From: Candidatus Cloacimonadota bacterium | GTDB taxonomy: Bacteria > Cloacimonadota > Cloacimonadia > Cloacimonadales > TCS61 | Reading direction: 5' to 3' | Assembly (NCBI GenBank): GCA_011372345.1 | Contig: DRTC01000446.1 | Coordinates: 1 to 7,662, forward strand | DNA: 7,662 bases | Part shown: piece after piece, positions 1-7,392 of the stretch | Layout of the letters: each line of letters opens with the position of its first letter | Position numbering within the stretch: position 1 is the first letter of the stretch | The notes under the pieces: model-generated | Told to the model about the DNA's origin: nothing | Seen by the model: only the letters and a program-made list of their open reading frames with translations | The model's database searches: none | Translations under genes and position numbers: made by a program

Positions 1-2569
1 AGAAAAACAGAAACATTCTGGTTGAGAAACTTCTTTTCGTCCATCGAATGATCCCCAATCCGGCAGCAATAATAAAAATTATCAAGAGCATAATATTAAA
101 AAATGAAGTTAAAGTTTCAGCAGTTCTTTTCTGATTTCGTTCGTTCCGGAGCCAGTCTTCCGAAGCATAAATATAACTGATGACATTGGTCGGAAGATCA
201 CCCGAAATTTCAACAGTGTATCGCAACTCTCCTTCTGGAAGATTGTAATTGAGAGTATCTTCATAGGTGAACTTCCAGTCTTTTCTATTAGGAAGTTTTT
301 CCGGTAAAGCAGAGAGTTCTTTAAGTGCCAGCGGCTCGATTCCATAAATATCCTCTAAAACCTGATAACTTATTTGTTGTGCTTCTCCTTTTTCTAAAAT
401 CGCTCCTTCCCGGTCTTCAGGTAATTGGTGCCAGAATCGATATGCTTTTCCGTTTTCACGAACAAAGACATTGTATTCTTCCGCTCTTTCCGCAACATCT
501 CCTTCAAATCTTAAAAATCGGACTTTCCAGGAAGCAGCCTTGATATATTTCCCGATGAATTTTTGAAAAATATCTTTCCCGCCTTCCTGCCAGATAAACC
601 TATGTTCGCTGGTTGTTTGATTCCAGATTTCAGCCAGGATTTCCCAGTTGTCGGAAAGTTCGATTCCCTGTCTTTGCAGTTCTTGTTTAGCAGTTGCGAT
701 CGCTTGTTTCCTGCTGATTTTTAAAGGAAGATAATAATTATGAAAGTCGGAAAATCCGAACCAGAGGAATATGCCAATAATTCCAAAAATGAGAAGCCAT
801 TTCAGGCTTTTTCGATTGAATCCTGTTGTTGGTATTTTTTCATCGACTACCGTTTCTTTTTCTTTTTTGAAAACCGGTTGCCATGATCTATTCAGATTTT
901 CTTCTTTGATCTCTACTAACTTTTTTGATTGAAACCAGCGATAAATAACAATGAATAACGGAATGAAGAAGAGGATAAGAAAAATTGATCTTCCAATCCA
1001 GATGCCTTTGGTAGAACTGATCCAGATGGGAAGTGACATCAGGATGGCATCGAAAGCAAAATGCATAAGAATTCCGGTCAGCAGTCCGAAACGCAGATAA
1101 AGGAAGGCGAAATATAAAGATGGAATGAACAGTTCAACAACTCTGGCATAGGCGGGTTGAGCAGCATAATTCGCATGTCCCATACCGAAGATCAAAGCCT
1201 GGATGATCAAACCAATTCCGAGGAATAGTTTCTTTTTTCCTAATTTTGTTCCGATCAAAACTGCTCCTGCCAAAGGAATTGCCCGAAAAAGACACTCTTC
1301 CCAGAAGCCGGCATGCAGGGAATTAGCAATAGCAGATAACCAGGGAAATGCAGTAGCAAGTGTATTTGGTTCAATTAATAATCCAGCAGGATTCCACCAG
1401 TTGAAGTATTTTGTAGTAACAAAATAGAAACTTAAAACAAAAACTAACGACATAGTAGAAACAAAATATCCTGAAATCGTGTTTCCGATGACTCGTTTGG
1501 AATTAGCCACATCCTTTTTCCATATCTCCCAGAAACGGATATGATTGGGAAATGCTTTTCTGGTCAGGCTTTCCGCAGCAATAAAAGTGAGAGCGAGGAG
1601 CAGGAAATCGGTTATGAAAGCGACTAATGATTGGATTATCTGCTGGAAGAGAAAGGCATTTTTGGATAGAGCTGTATCGTACCAGTTCCAGTATAAAGGC
1701 AAATAATTAAAACCTGCGATAAATCCCAGAAAAGCAACGATAAAAGCCCAGAGAACTGCTTTCCGCCAGAGGATCCAGCGTTTTCTCATTAAAATAAAAC
1801 TACCGATAATTATACCGCCGATTCCATAAAGGATCACCATGGCGATCATACCTCCGCTGGCGATCGTATCGTTTGCAGATCGCATTTCCTGGTAGCGTCT
1901 TTTAAATGCTTCCGGAATTTTCATAAAATGACGAATTTCCGTAACCTTATCCCCGCTGACTGTGATCTGCAGGCGATATCGTGCTTCCTCGAGCTTTAGT
2001 TCCGGTCTTTCATAAACAAAAGTATGATCGATCCTTCCGCAGGTAACTTCGTTCTTTTTATCCTCTACTAATTCAAATTCATCAAGATTAATATTCCATT
2101 TTTCAGTAGCAAAAGTTTCTGCAACAAACCTGGCGGAATCGGGTGAGATGTTCGTTCCTTCTTCCGTTTCCGGTAATTTTTCCCTGAAGCCATAAATTTT
2201 TCCATCAGGCGTAAACCAGATTTTTGCTTCTTTTGTTTCATTTTCCCGGAAAAGACGAACCTGCCATTTATAAGGTTTGTAAAGTTCACCCTTAAGCATC
2301 TCATTGAAAACTTCCTTTCCTCCGCCTTCCAGTTCAACATAGATCTGTGTAAAATGATCGTCATCAAAAATTACTGCCTTTTCATATTTTTCAGGACCAA
2401 GATCATATTCTTCTGCTATCAAGGAAGCCTGCTTGAGTGCCTGATTCCGATCCATGGAAATATCAAGATTTACGAACGAGAAAACTTTTGAGAAATTCTT
2501 CAAAACAAAGAAAATACTCAAGACGACGAGAATCGTGAAAATTATCCAGAAAATTGGTTTTTTATACAT
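1..2569 (-). CDS. CPBP-family (CAAX/Rce1-type) intramembrane metalloprotease with two flanking extracytoplasmic modules; 3' end outside window
   Basis: The frame is open from an ATG at 2569 down to base 1, giving 856 codons with no stop, so the C-terminus is missing. The start is supported by AGGAG five bases upstream and by the hydrophobic N-terminal anchor (about residues 3-20). The CPBP glutamyl-metalloprotease signature is complete: EECLFR (E424, E425, R429), FGMGH (F461, H465) and HFAFD (H503, D507), set among membrane helices from about 241 to 535. Residues about 35-235 form an extracytoplasmic module. After a further helix (591-607), residues about 615-820 form a second, clearly related module, followed by a last helix (823-843) and a basic tail. 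CPBP proteases cleave membrane or prenylated substrates, and some act in bacteriocin immunity or signal processing. The substrate here cannot be told. Long CPBP proteins with such N-terminal modules exist in other phyla as far as I recall; their role is unknown to me. The gene is divergent from pgi. Confidence 0.9.
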   Translation of the reverse strand, partial: MYKKPIFWIIFTILVVLSIFFVLKNFSKVFSFVNLDISMDRNQALKQASLIAEEYDLGPEKYEKAVIFDDDHFTQIYVELEGGGKEVFNEMLKGELYKPYKWQVRLFRENETKEAKIWFTPDGKIYGFREKLPETEEGTNISPDSARFVAETFATEKWNINLDEFELVEDKKNEVTCGRIDHTFVYERPELKLEEARYRLQITVSGDKVTEIRHFMKIPEAFKRRYQEMRSANDTIASGGMIAMVILYGIGGIIIGSFILMRKRWILWRKAVLWAFIVAFLGFIAGFNYLPLYWNWYDTALSKNAFLFQQIIQSLVAFITDFLLLALTFIAAESLTRKAFPNHIRFWEIWKKDVANSKRVIGNTISGYFVSTMSLVFVLSFYFVTTKYFNWWNPAGLLIEPNTLATAFPWLSAIANSLHAGFWEECLFRAIPLAGAVLIGTKLGKKKLFLGIGLIIQALIFGMGHANYAAQPAYARVVELFIPSLYFAFLYLRFGLLTGILMHFAFDAILMSLPIWISSTKGIWIGRSIFLILFFIPLFIVIYRWFQSKKLVEIKEENLNRSWQPVFKKEKETVVDEKIPTTGFNRKSLKWLLIFGIIGIFLWFGFSDFHNYYLPLKISRKQAIATAKQELQRQGIELSDNWEILAEIWNQTTSEHRFIWQEGGKDIFQKFIGKYIKAASWKVRFLRFEGDVAERAEEYNVFVRENGKAYRFWHQLPEDREGAILEKGEAQQISYQVLEDIYGIEPLALKELSALPEKLPNRKDWKFTYEDTLNYNLPEGELRYTVEISGDLPTNVISYIYASEDWLRNERNQKRTAETLTSFFNIMLLIIFIIAAGLGIIRWTKRSFSTRMFLFF

Positions 2570-2597
2570 TATGTCTCCTACAGATACTTCAACACAA

Positions 2598-2626
2598 ACT
2601 TGCCAAATGTCGAAAATTTGGCAAGT
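2598..2626. promoter_or_regulatory. 11-bp inverted repeat upstream of the protease gene
   Basis: The arms ACTTGCCAAAT (2598-2608) and ATTTGGCAAGT (2616-2626) are perfect reverse complements with a 7-base loop. The hairpin ends 28 bases before the protease start codon, so it lies in the probable 5' untranslated region or promoter of that gene. It could be a dimeric repressor operator, an mRNA hairpin or a small dispersed palindrome. There is no U-run of terminator type on either side. The core TTGCCAAAT recurs in the hairpin at 4575-4593. Confidence 0.6.
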
Positions 2627-2727
2627 CTCTTTAATTTAGTATTTACTTATTTGTAAAGGATTTCTTTTCTCGTTACTTTTCTGTGCAGATCAGAGGGTAA
2701 TTTCTCTTACTGAGAGCAAGTAAACTG

Positions 2728-2757
2728 TTGACATATATGTTCTCAAACAAATATTCG
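2728..2757 (+). promoter_or_regulatory. Candidate σ70-type promoter for pgi
   Basis: A consensus TTGACA (2728-2733) is followed after 18 bases by TATTCG (2752-2757), a weak -10. Transcription would start near 2764 and give a leader of about 130 bases before pgi. The -35 box is perfect but the -10 is poor, so this is a candidate only. Confidence 0.3.
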
Positions 2758-2791
2758 CTTCTAAATATTTTTGTTGTTTCCGGAGCAATTT

Positions 2792-2854
2792 ATGAAAAGG
2801 TTTAGACAACTAATAAAGCAGTTCTTAAAAGAAAGAACAATTTTGTTTCTTTAA
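2792..2854 (+). CDS. Possible 20-codon upstream ORF in the pgi leader
   Basis: ATG at 2792 is preceded by GGAG (2782-2785) at a spacing of 6 bases. It opens a frame of 20 codons, starting MKRFRQLIKQ and ending TILFL, with TAA at 2852-2854. The product would be short and basic with no recognisable family. The last codons lie in an A/T-rich imperfect hairpin, and an AAGGAG follows directly at 2855-2860. It may be a leader peptide, or a chance ORF in AT-rich DNA. No comparative evidence is available. Confidence 0.2.
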   Translation: MKRFRQLIKQFLKERTILFL

Positions 2855-2895
2855 AAGGAGAATTAAGTAGGAATTTAGAAGTAAGGGAATCCAAA

Positions 2896-4566
2896 ATGCT
2901 TAAAAGAATAAATCCAATCCAAACCAAATCATGGAAAAAACTTAAGACACATTTTCAGAAAATGAGATCAGTTCAGATGAAAGACCTTTTCGAAAATGAT
3001 GAACAAAGATTCGAGAAATTCTCATTGAAATTTAAAGATATTCTCGTTGATTTTTCCAAAAACATCATAACCGAAAACACATTTAAATTACTGCTGGAAC
3101 TTGCCGATGAAGTCGATCTGAAAGATGCGATCGAGAAAATGTTTTCCGGAGAAAAGATCAATGAAACCGAAAACCGGGCTGTTCTTCATACTGCTTTGAG
3201 AAATCTTTCCAAAACTCCGGTTTATGTCGATGGAAAAGATGTAATGCCGGAAGTGAATGCTATTTTTGAGCAAATGAAGGTTTTTTCAGAAAAAGTTATT
3301 TCCGGAGAATGGAAAGGATTTACCGGAAAAGCGATTTCAGATATTGTAAACATTGGCATTGGCGGTTCGGATTTAGGTCCGGTTATGGTTACGGAAGCTT
3401 TGAAACATTATCGGAAGCCGAACCTGAATGTTCATTTTGTCTCTAATGTGGATGGAACACATATTGCGGAAACCTTGAAAGATATTGATCCTGAAACAAC
3501 CCTTTTTATGATCGCATCCAAAACTTTTACCACCCAGGAAACAATGACAAATGCATATTCTGCCAGAAAGTGGTTTTTGGAAAAAGCAAAAAATGAATAC
3601 TACATCAAAAAACATTTCGTGGCAATTTCCACGAACAAAACTGCCGTGGAAGATTTCGGCATCGATCCGGAAAATATGTTCGTTTTCTGGGATTGGGTGG
3701 GAGGACGGTATTCGCTGTGGAGCGCGATAGGACTTTCCATTGCCTGCTTTATCGGATTTGATAATTTTCAGGAATTGCTGCAAGGTGCTTATGAAATGGA
3801 TCAGCATTTCAGAACAACTCCTTTTGAGAAAAATATACCGGTAGTTCTGGCTCTGATCGGAATTTGGTATAATAATTTCTTCGGTGCAGAATCGCAAGCG
3901 ATTTTACCTTATGATCAATATCTGCACAGGTTTGCAGCATATTTCCAGCAGGGAGATATGGAAAGTAATGGAAAATATGTAGATAGAAATGGAAAAGAGG
4001 TCGAATATCAAACCGGACCGATCATCTGGGGAGAACCGGGAACGAACGGACAGCATGCCTTTTATCAACTTATTCATCAAGGAACAAAAATGATCCCCTG
4101 CGATTTTCTGGCTCCGGTAATCTCGCATAATCCGATTGGAGATCATCACCAAAAACTACTTTCCAATTTCTTTGCTCAAACCGAAGCATTGATGAAGGGA
4201 AAAAATAAAGACGAAGTCATCGAAGAATTGAAAAACTCCGGAAAATCAGAAGAAGAGATAGAAAAACTACTTCCCTTCAAAATTTTCCAGGGAAATCGAC
4301 CAACAAATTCGATCTTATTTAAAAAATTAACACCACGAACTCTCGGAAGTCTGATCGTTATGTATGAACATAAGATTTTTGTGCAGGGCATCATCTGGAA
4401 CATCTTCAGTTTCGATCAATGGGGAGTTGAACTGGGAAAACAACTGGCAAAAAAGATTCTTCCTGAACTGGAAAGCGATAAACAAATTTCCAGTCACGAT
4501 CCTTCGACAAACGGATTAATAAATGAGTATAAAAATATGCGAAGTATCTCAAACAATCCTGTTTGA
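2896..4566 (+). CDS. pgi: Glucose-6-phosphate isomerase
   Basis: This cytoplasmic enzyme interconverts glucose 6-phosphate and fructose 6-phosphate in glycolysis and gluconeogenesis. The product is 556 aa, about the length of E. coli PGI (549). Signature 1 is present as DWVGGRYSLWSAIG and signature 2 as FDQWGVELGK. The catalytic residues are in place: E356 in MESNGK, H387 in GTNGQH and K515 in VELGK. The sugar-phosphate loop GIGGSDLGP is also present. The ATG at 2896 is chosen because the protein opens with INPIQTKSW, matching the start of E. coli PGI (INPTQTAAW) from memory, and AAGGG (2883-2887) lies 8 bases upstream. The only oddity is a C-terminal tail a few residues longer than usual. 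The sequence belongs to the long E. coli/eukaryote-type PGI subfamily rather than the short Bacillus type. It could be co-transcribed with the propeller gene 98 bases downstream. Confidence 0.98.
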   Translation: MLKRINPIQTKSWKKLKTHFQKMRSVQMKDLFENDEQRFEKFSLKFKDILVDFSKNIITENTFKLLLELADEVDLKDAIEKMFSGEKINETENRAVLHTALRNLSKTPVYVDGKDVMPEVNAIFEQMKVFSEKVISGEWKGFTGKAISDIVNIGIGGSDLGPVMVTEALKHYRKPNLNVHFVSNVDGTHIAETLKDIDPETTLFMIASKTFTTQETMTNAYSARKWFLEKAKNEYYIKKHFVAISTNKTAVEDFGIDPENMFVFWDWVGGRYSLWSAIGLSIACFIGFDNFQELLQGAYEMDQHFRTTPFEKNIPVVLALIGIWYNNFFGAESQAILPYDQYLHRFAAYFQQGDMESNGKYVDRNGKEVEYQTGPIIWGEPGTNGQHAFYQLIHQGTKMIPCDFLAPVISHNPIGDHHQKLLSNFFAQTEALMKGKNKDEVIEELKNSGKSEEEIEKLLPFKIFQGNRPTNSILFKKLTPRTLGSLIVMYEHKIFVQGIIWNIFSFDQWGVELGKQLAKKILPELESDKQISSHDPSTNGLINEYKNMRSISNNPV

Positions 4567-4568
4567 GA
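4547..4568. repeat. Hairpin 1 of 4, overlapping the pgi stop codon
   Basis: TCTCAAAC (4547-4554) and GTTTGAGA (4561-4568) form a perfect 8-bp stem with the 6-base loop AATCCT. The pgi stop TGA (4564-4566) lies inside the 3' arm. The loop is complementary to AGGATT (4636-4641) in hairpin 4; including one flanking base on each side, the complement is 8 bases (CAATCCTG with CAGGATTG). Confidence 0.65.
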
Positions 4569-4574
4569 ATGTGA

Positions 4575-4593
4575 ATCAATTTGCCAAATTGAT
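4575..4593. repeat. Hairpin 2 of 4
   Basis: ATCAATTT (4575-4582) and AAATTGAT (4586-4593) form a perfect 8-bp stem around a 3-base GCC loop. It contains TTGCCAAAT, the same core as the stem at 2598-2626. No U-run follows, so it is not a classical terminator on its own. Confidence 0.6.
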
Positions 4594-4599
4594 CTGTTC

Positions 4600-4623
4600 A
4601 ACAAGATTGGAATCTTGTTTTAC
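4600..4623 (+). terminator. Hairpin 3 of 4, possible weak intrinsic terminator after pgi
   Basis: AACAAGATT (4600-4608) and AATCTTGTT (4611-4619) are perfect complements separated by GG, so about 8 bp would form with a 4-base loop. The stem runs into a short T-rich stretch (TTGTTTTA). The stem is AT-rich and the T-run is short, so termination would be partial. It could equally be one unit of a palindromic intergenic element. Confidence 0.4.
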
Positions 4624-4629
4624 GAAAAT

Positions 4630-4647
4630 ACAATCAGGATTGATTGT
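4630..4647. repeat. Hairpin 4 of 4, just upstream of the propeller gene
   Basis: ACAATCA (4630-4636) and TGATTGT (4641-4647) form a 7-bp stem with loop GGAT. It ends 8 bases before the GGAG ribosome binding site (4656-4659) of the next gene, so it would be in that gene's leader if the two genes share a transcript. Confidence 0.55.
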
Positions 4648-4664
4648 GATACTTTGGAGTTGAT

Positions 4665-7325
4665 ATGAAAAAAGTTATAATAATCTCAATAATTACGATA
4701 TTTATCGGATCTGTTTTCTTTGTGAAATATAAACCTTTTCAAAAAGAGAAATCTCCTCTTCCAATCTTGAGTAAAAATCCTTCTCCAACCGAATATCTGC
4801 AAATGGAAAAAGCAAAAAAGGAATTCAAAAAAAACCGCAAACAATGGATCGAAAATATGCACAGAACTGCTCCGGGAGTCGATTGGAGAAAGATCGATGA
4901 ACAAACCAGGTTAGAAAAAAACACGCAGAAATTAGCCTTGAGAAAGAAATTGGTAAATTCCGGAGAACTTCCAACAACAGGAAAATATTGCGAGACTTTT
5001 AACAACCGCGATCTGGTTGGATATTGGGAAGAAAAAGGCAGCAACAATCTTTCCGGCAGGATGCTTACGACAGATTACGATGTCGAAAATAACATCATTT
5101 ACGGAGCATCTCAAGGAAATAACATCTGGATTGGAGACCTGGAAGGAAACTGGACAAGCTCGCTTAATGATTATCTCAAGATCAATAATATACAGATGAT
5201 CAAAGTTGTTCCGAATGGAAATCAAAACCGATTGATCGTAGTGCAGGATTCTCCGGCAGTTGTTTATTACACGGATGATCAGGGATTGACCTGGAATACT
5301 GCTTCCGGATTCAGTTCATCAGGAAGATTAAGAAGAGGAATAATCGTCAATGACGGGAATTATACGATGTATGTGGTGAGAGAAAATTCCGGGAATTGCA
5401 TTATTTACAGGTCAACCGATCTCGGTGAGACTTTTTCACAAATCGGAACATTTGTAGTTGGTTCCGGCAAAATGGATATCTGGAGTCCGAAATACGGTTC
5501 TCCATCTGTGTTTTTTCTGAACAGGAATATGCTCTTTAAATTAGAGAATGAAAATTTTGTGTTGGTTACGACTTTCAACCTTGATTTTTCCATAAATGCA
5601 ATTTCCAAAACGATATTGATCGGTTGTGAAACTCAATCCTCACTCTACCTTTATGCCATGTTCAGAGCTAACGATATTGCATATTTCTATCAATCGACAG
5701 ATGGAGGTTACAACTGGCAGTATAAAAGCCAGATCGAAGGTGATTACCTGATTCCGTTCACCAAAAATAGTTTTGCCTGTTCGTCACTGGATCCAATGAA
5801 AATTTATGTAGGAGGAATGGAATGTTTCCGCAGTTTTGATGGCGGATCGAATTGGACAAAACTCAATGAATGGTGGGAATATTACGATGATATGGATTCT
5901 ATGCTGCATGCTGATATTCCCGGAATCGATATTTTTCGGATCGGCGACAATTTTGAGTTTGCGTTGATCTCTACAGATGGCGGAACTTATGCTTCTTATG
6001 ATGATCTTTTAACTGTTCAGAATATTTCTCTCTCCGGATTACGGATCAGCCAATATTACTCGACCTACACGCATCGTCTTAATCATCGCATCGTCTTTGC
6101 CGGCAGTCAGGATCAGGGTTTTCAGAGAACTTTGAATGACCAGGGCGGAATTATGGATTTGACGCAAATCATCAGCGGAGATTACGGACATATTGTTTCC
6201 GGAGATAACGGCAACAGCGTCTGGTCGGTCTATCCGGGATTTGCAATTTATTATCCCGACGCTACGGAAAATACGAATAATTCTTGGTGGTATTTTGAAG
6301 GAAACAATTATCTCTGGATGCCGCCTTTGATGGAAGATCCTTTGAACCCGAGAAATGTTTATGTTGCCGGTGGAGGTTCAAATGGAGATGCTCATCTTTG
6401 GCATCTATTTTATCAAAATGGAGATATTACTGCAGTGGAAGAAATGTATAATTTTGCAGAAGGACATAATGGCACAAAAGTTTCAGCAATGGCTTATTCT
6501 CCGCTTGATCCTGATAACAGGTATGTTCTGACTACTGACGGAAGATTTTTTTATTCTCATAATGGAGGAATTGACTGGCAATTTACACTTGAATTTGAAG
6601 GACCTCACAGCCATTATTTTTACGGTTCTTCCATCATTGCGTCTCCAACCGATATGGGAAAAATATATATTGCCGGAAGCGGTTATTCCAATCCTGCTGT
6701 TTATGTTTCGGAGAATGGTGGGCACACATTTTCGGCAATGGATGCAGGTTTACCCAACACTCTTGTCTTTGAACTCGCTATCTCCGAAACATATCTTTTT
6801 GCAGCTACTGAAGTTGGTCCGTACGCTTATGAAATCAATGGCAGTGGAGAATGGATTGATCTTGCCGGAGTTTCCGGACCTGATCAGGTTTACTGGACAG
6901 TCGATTATGTTCCTGCCATCAATACGGTTCGGTTTGGAACTTATGGACGCGGAATCTGGGATTTTGTGATCGAAGATGACACTTCCGTTTCAGAAGATTT
7001 GATCGAAAATGAGCAAATTCAAGTATCTCTTGTAAATTATCCAAATCCATTCACTTCTTCAACAACAATTTACTTTAACCTTACCGCAGAGGAATCGAAG
7101 TGTGCAAGAATAAATATTTATAACATTAAAGGACAAAAGGTGAAGACTTTGGGCTGCATCCAAAATCTGTCGGATGTATTGGATGTAAAAGCGACACAAT
7201 CACTTTACTCTAAAATATGGGATGGAAAAGATGAAAAAGGAAAACTCGTTTCATCTGGAATTTATTTTGCAAGACTATTTAACGGAAAACAAGCAGTAAC
7301 CAGAAAGATGACTTTGAAGAGGTAA
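4665..7325 (+). CDS. Exported BNR-repeat β-propeller protein with C-terminal sorting (FlgD-like/T9SS type A) domain
   Basis: The product is 886 aa. The start ATG has GGAG five bases upstream and is followed by KK and a hydrophobic stretch (about 4-20), a signal peptide or anchor without an obvious AxA cleavage site. A charged pro-region follows, with HRTAPGVDW at 66-74. BNR/Asp-box-like motifs occur at 201-210 (DDQGLTW), 248-257 (TDLGETF), 342-351 (TDGGYNW), 388-397 (FDGGSNW), 436-442 (TDGGTY), 630-638 (HNGGIDW) and 680-689 (ENGGHTF). FGTYGRGIWDF (757-767) closes the propeller region. NYPNPF (791-796) opens a C-terminal β-domain with IYNIKGQKVKTL and SSGIYF, the FCB-group tail used for type IX export or surface attachment. 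The 3' neighbour is separated by a terminator. I see no RIP motif or other sialidase signature, so an enzymatic role is not supported. A surface adhesion or binding role is inference. Confidence 0.9.
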   Translation: MKKVIIISIITIFIGSVFFVKYKPFQKEKSPLPILSKNPSPTEYLQMEKAKKEFKKNRKQWIENMHRTAPGVDWRKIDEQTRLEKNTQKLALRKKLVNSGELPTTGKYCETFNNRDLVGYWEEKGSNNLSGRMLTTDYDVENNIIYGASQGNNIWIGDLEGNWTSSLNDYLKINNIQMIKVVPNGNQNRLIVVQDSPAVVYYTDDQGLTWNTASGFSSSGRLRRGIIVNDGNYTMYVVRENSGNCIIYRSTDLGETFSQIGTFVVGSGKMDIWSPKYGSPSVFFLNRNMLFKLENENFVLVTTFNLDFSINAISKTILIGCETQSSLYLYAMFRANDIAYFYQSTDGGYNWQYKSQIEGDYLIPFTKNSFACSSLDPMKIYVGGMECFRSFDGGSNWTKLNEWWEYYDDMDSMLHADIPGIDIFRIGDNFEFALISTDGGTYASYDDLLTVQNISLSGLRISQYYSTYTHRLNHRIVFAGSQDQGFQRTLNDQGGIMDLTQIISGDYGHIVSGDNGNSVWSVYPGFAIYYPDATENTNNSWWYFEGNNYLWMPPLMEDPLNPRNVYVAGGGSNGDAHLWHLFYQNGDITAVEEMYNFAEGHNGTKVSAMAYSPLDPDNRYVLTTDGRFFYSHNGGIDWQFTLEFEGPHSHYFYGSSIIASPTDMGKIYIAGSGYSNPAVYVSENGGHTFSAMDAGLPNTLVFELAISETYLFAATEVGPYAYEINGSGEWIDLAGVSGPDQVYWTVDYVPAINTVRFGTYGRGIWDFVIEDDTSVSEDLIENEQIQVSLVNYPNPFTSSTTIYFNLTAEESKCARINIYNIKGQKVKTLGCIQNLSDVLDVKATQSLYSKIWDGKDEKGKLVSSGIYFARLFNGKQAVTRKMTLKR

Positions 7326-7351
7326 AATTTCGAAAGAAATTGCAATTTTTT
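7326..7351 (+). terminator. Weak intrinsic terminator after the propeller gene
   Basis: Immediately after the TAA stop, AATTTC and GAAATT form a 6-bp stem closed by a GAAA loop, followed by GCAA and six T residues (7346-7351). The stem is short and AT-rich, so it is probably leaky. Confidence 0.45.
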
Positions 7352-7392
7352 ACTGAAATAATTTTGTATTTTATTTTTTAGAGAAACCAGCA

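Larger units (their letters stand above)
2570..2895. other. Divergent intergenic region between the protease gene and pgi
   Basis: This 326-base AT-rich stretch must hold the promoters for two divergent genes. It contains one strong hairpin near the protease start, one TTGACA box facing pgi, a possible 20-codon ORF, and a Shine-Dalgarno-like AAGGAG (2855-2860) with no start codon at usable distance. I see no known riboswitch or RNA gene. The stretch 2630-2725 shows nothing I can interpret apart from AT-rich sequence. No convincing minus-strand promoter was found. Confidence 0.6.

Noticed and set aside
109..2639. Several short open frames on both strands within and at the 5' end of the protease gene
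   Set aside because: The single minus-strand frame 1-2569 is continuous and carries the complete CPBP signature, so the others are shadows. The plus-strand frame at 2454-2639 also overlaps the protease start and hairpin.
2630..2665. TTTACA on the minus strand as the -35 of the protease promoter
   Set aside because: The TAAATT candidate -10 is only 13 bases away, and no acceptable hexamer lies at 16-18 bases.
3373..3897. Antisense open frame of 174 codons inside pgi
   Set aside because: It lies entirely opposite a well-conserved enzyme gene, its protein has no recognisable motif, and the frame is explained by codon bias of pgi.
2741..4556. Exact 10-mer TCTCAAACAA shared by the pgi upstream region (2741-2750) and the pgi 3' end (4547-4556)
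   Set aside because: Several shared 10-mers are expected by chance in a 7.6-kb AT-rich window, and only one of the two copies is in a hairpin.
4648..4653. GATACT with an upstream TG as a -10 box for the propeller gene
   Set aside because: No -35 is present at the right distance, and the start would fall about five bases before the ATG, inside the ribosome binding site.
6562..6969. Open frame of 135 codons on the plus strand inside the propeller gene
   Set aside because: It is an alternate frame of a gene whose own frame carries BNR motifs and the GTYGRGIW block; there is no ribosome binding site or family match.
4665..7325. Sialidase (GH33) or other glycoside hydrolase identity for the BNR protein
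   Set aside because: Asp-box motifs alone are structural. I found no RIP motif or recognisable catalytic set.
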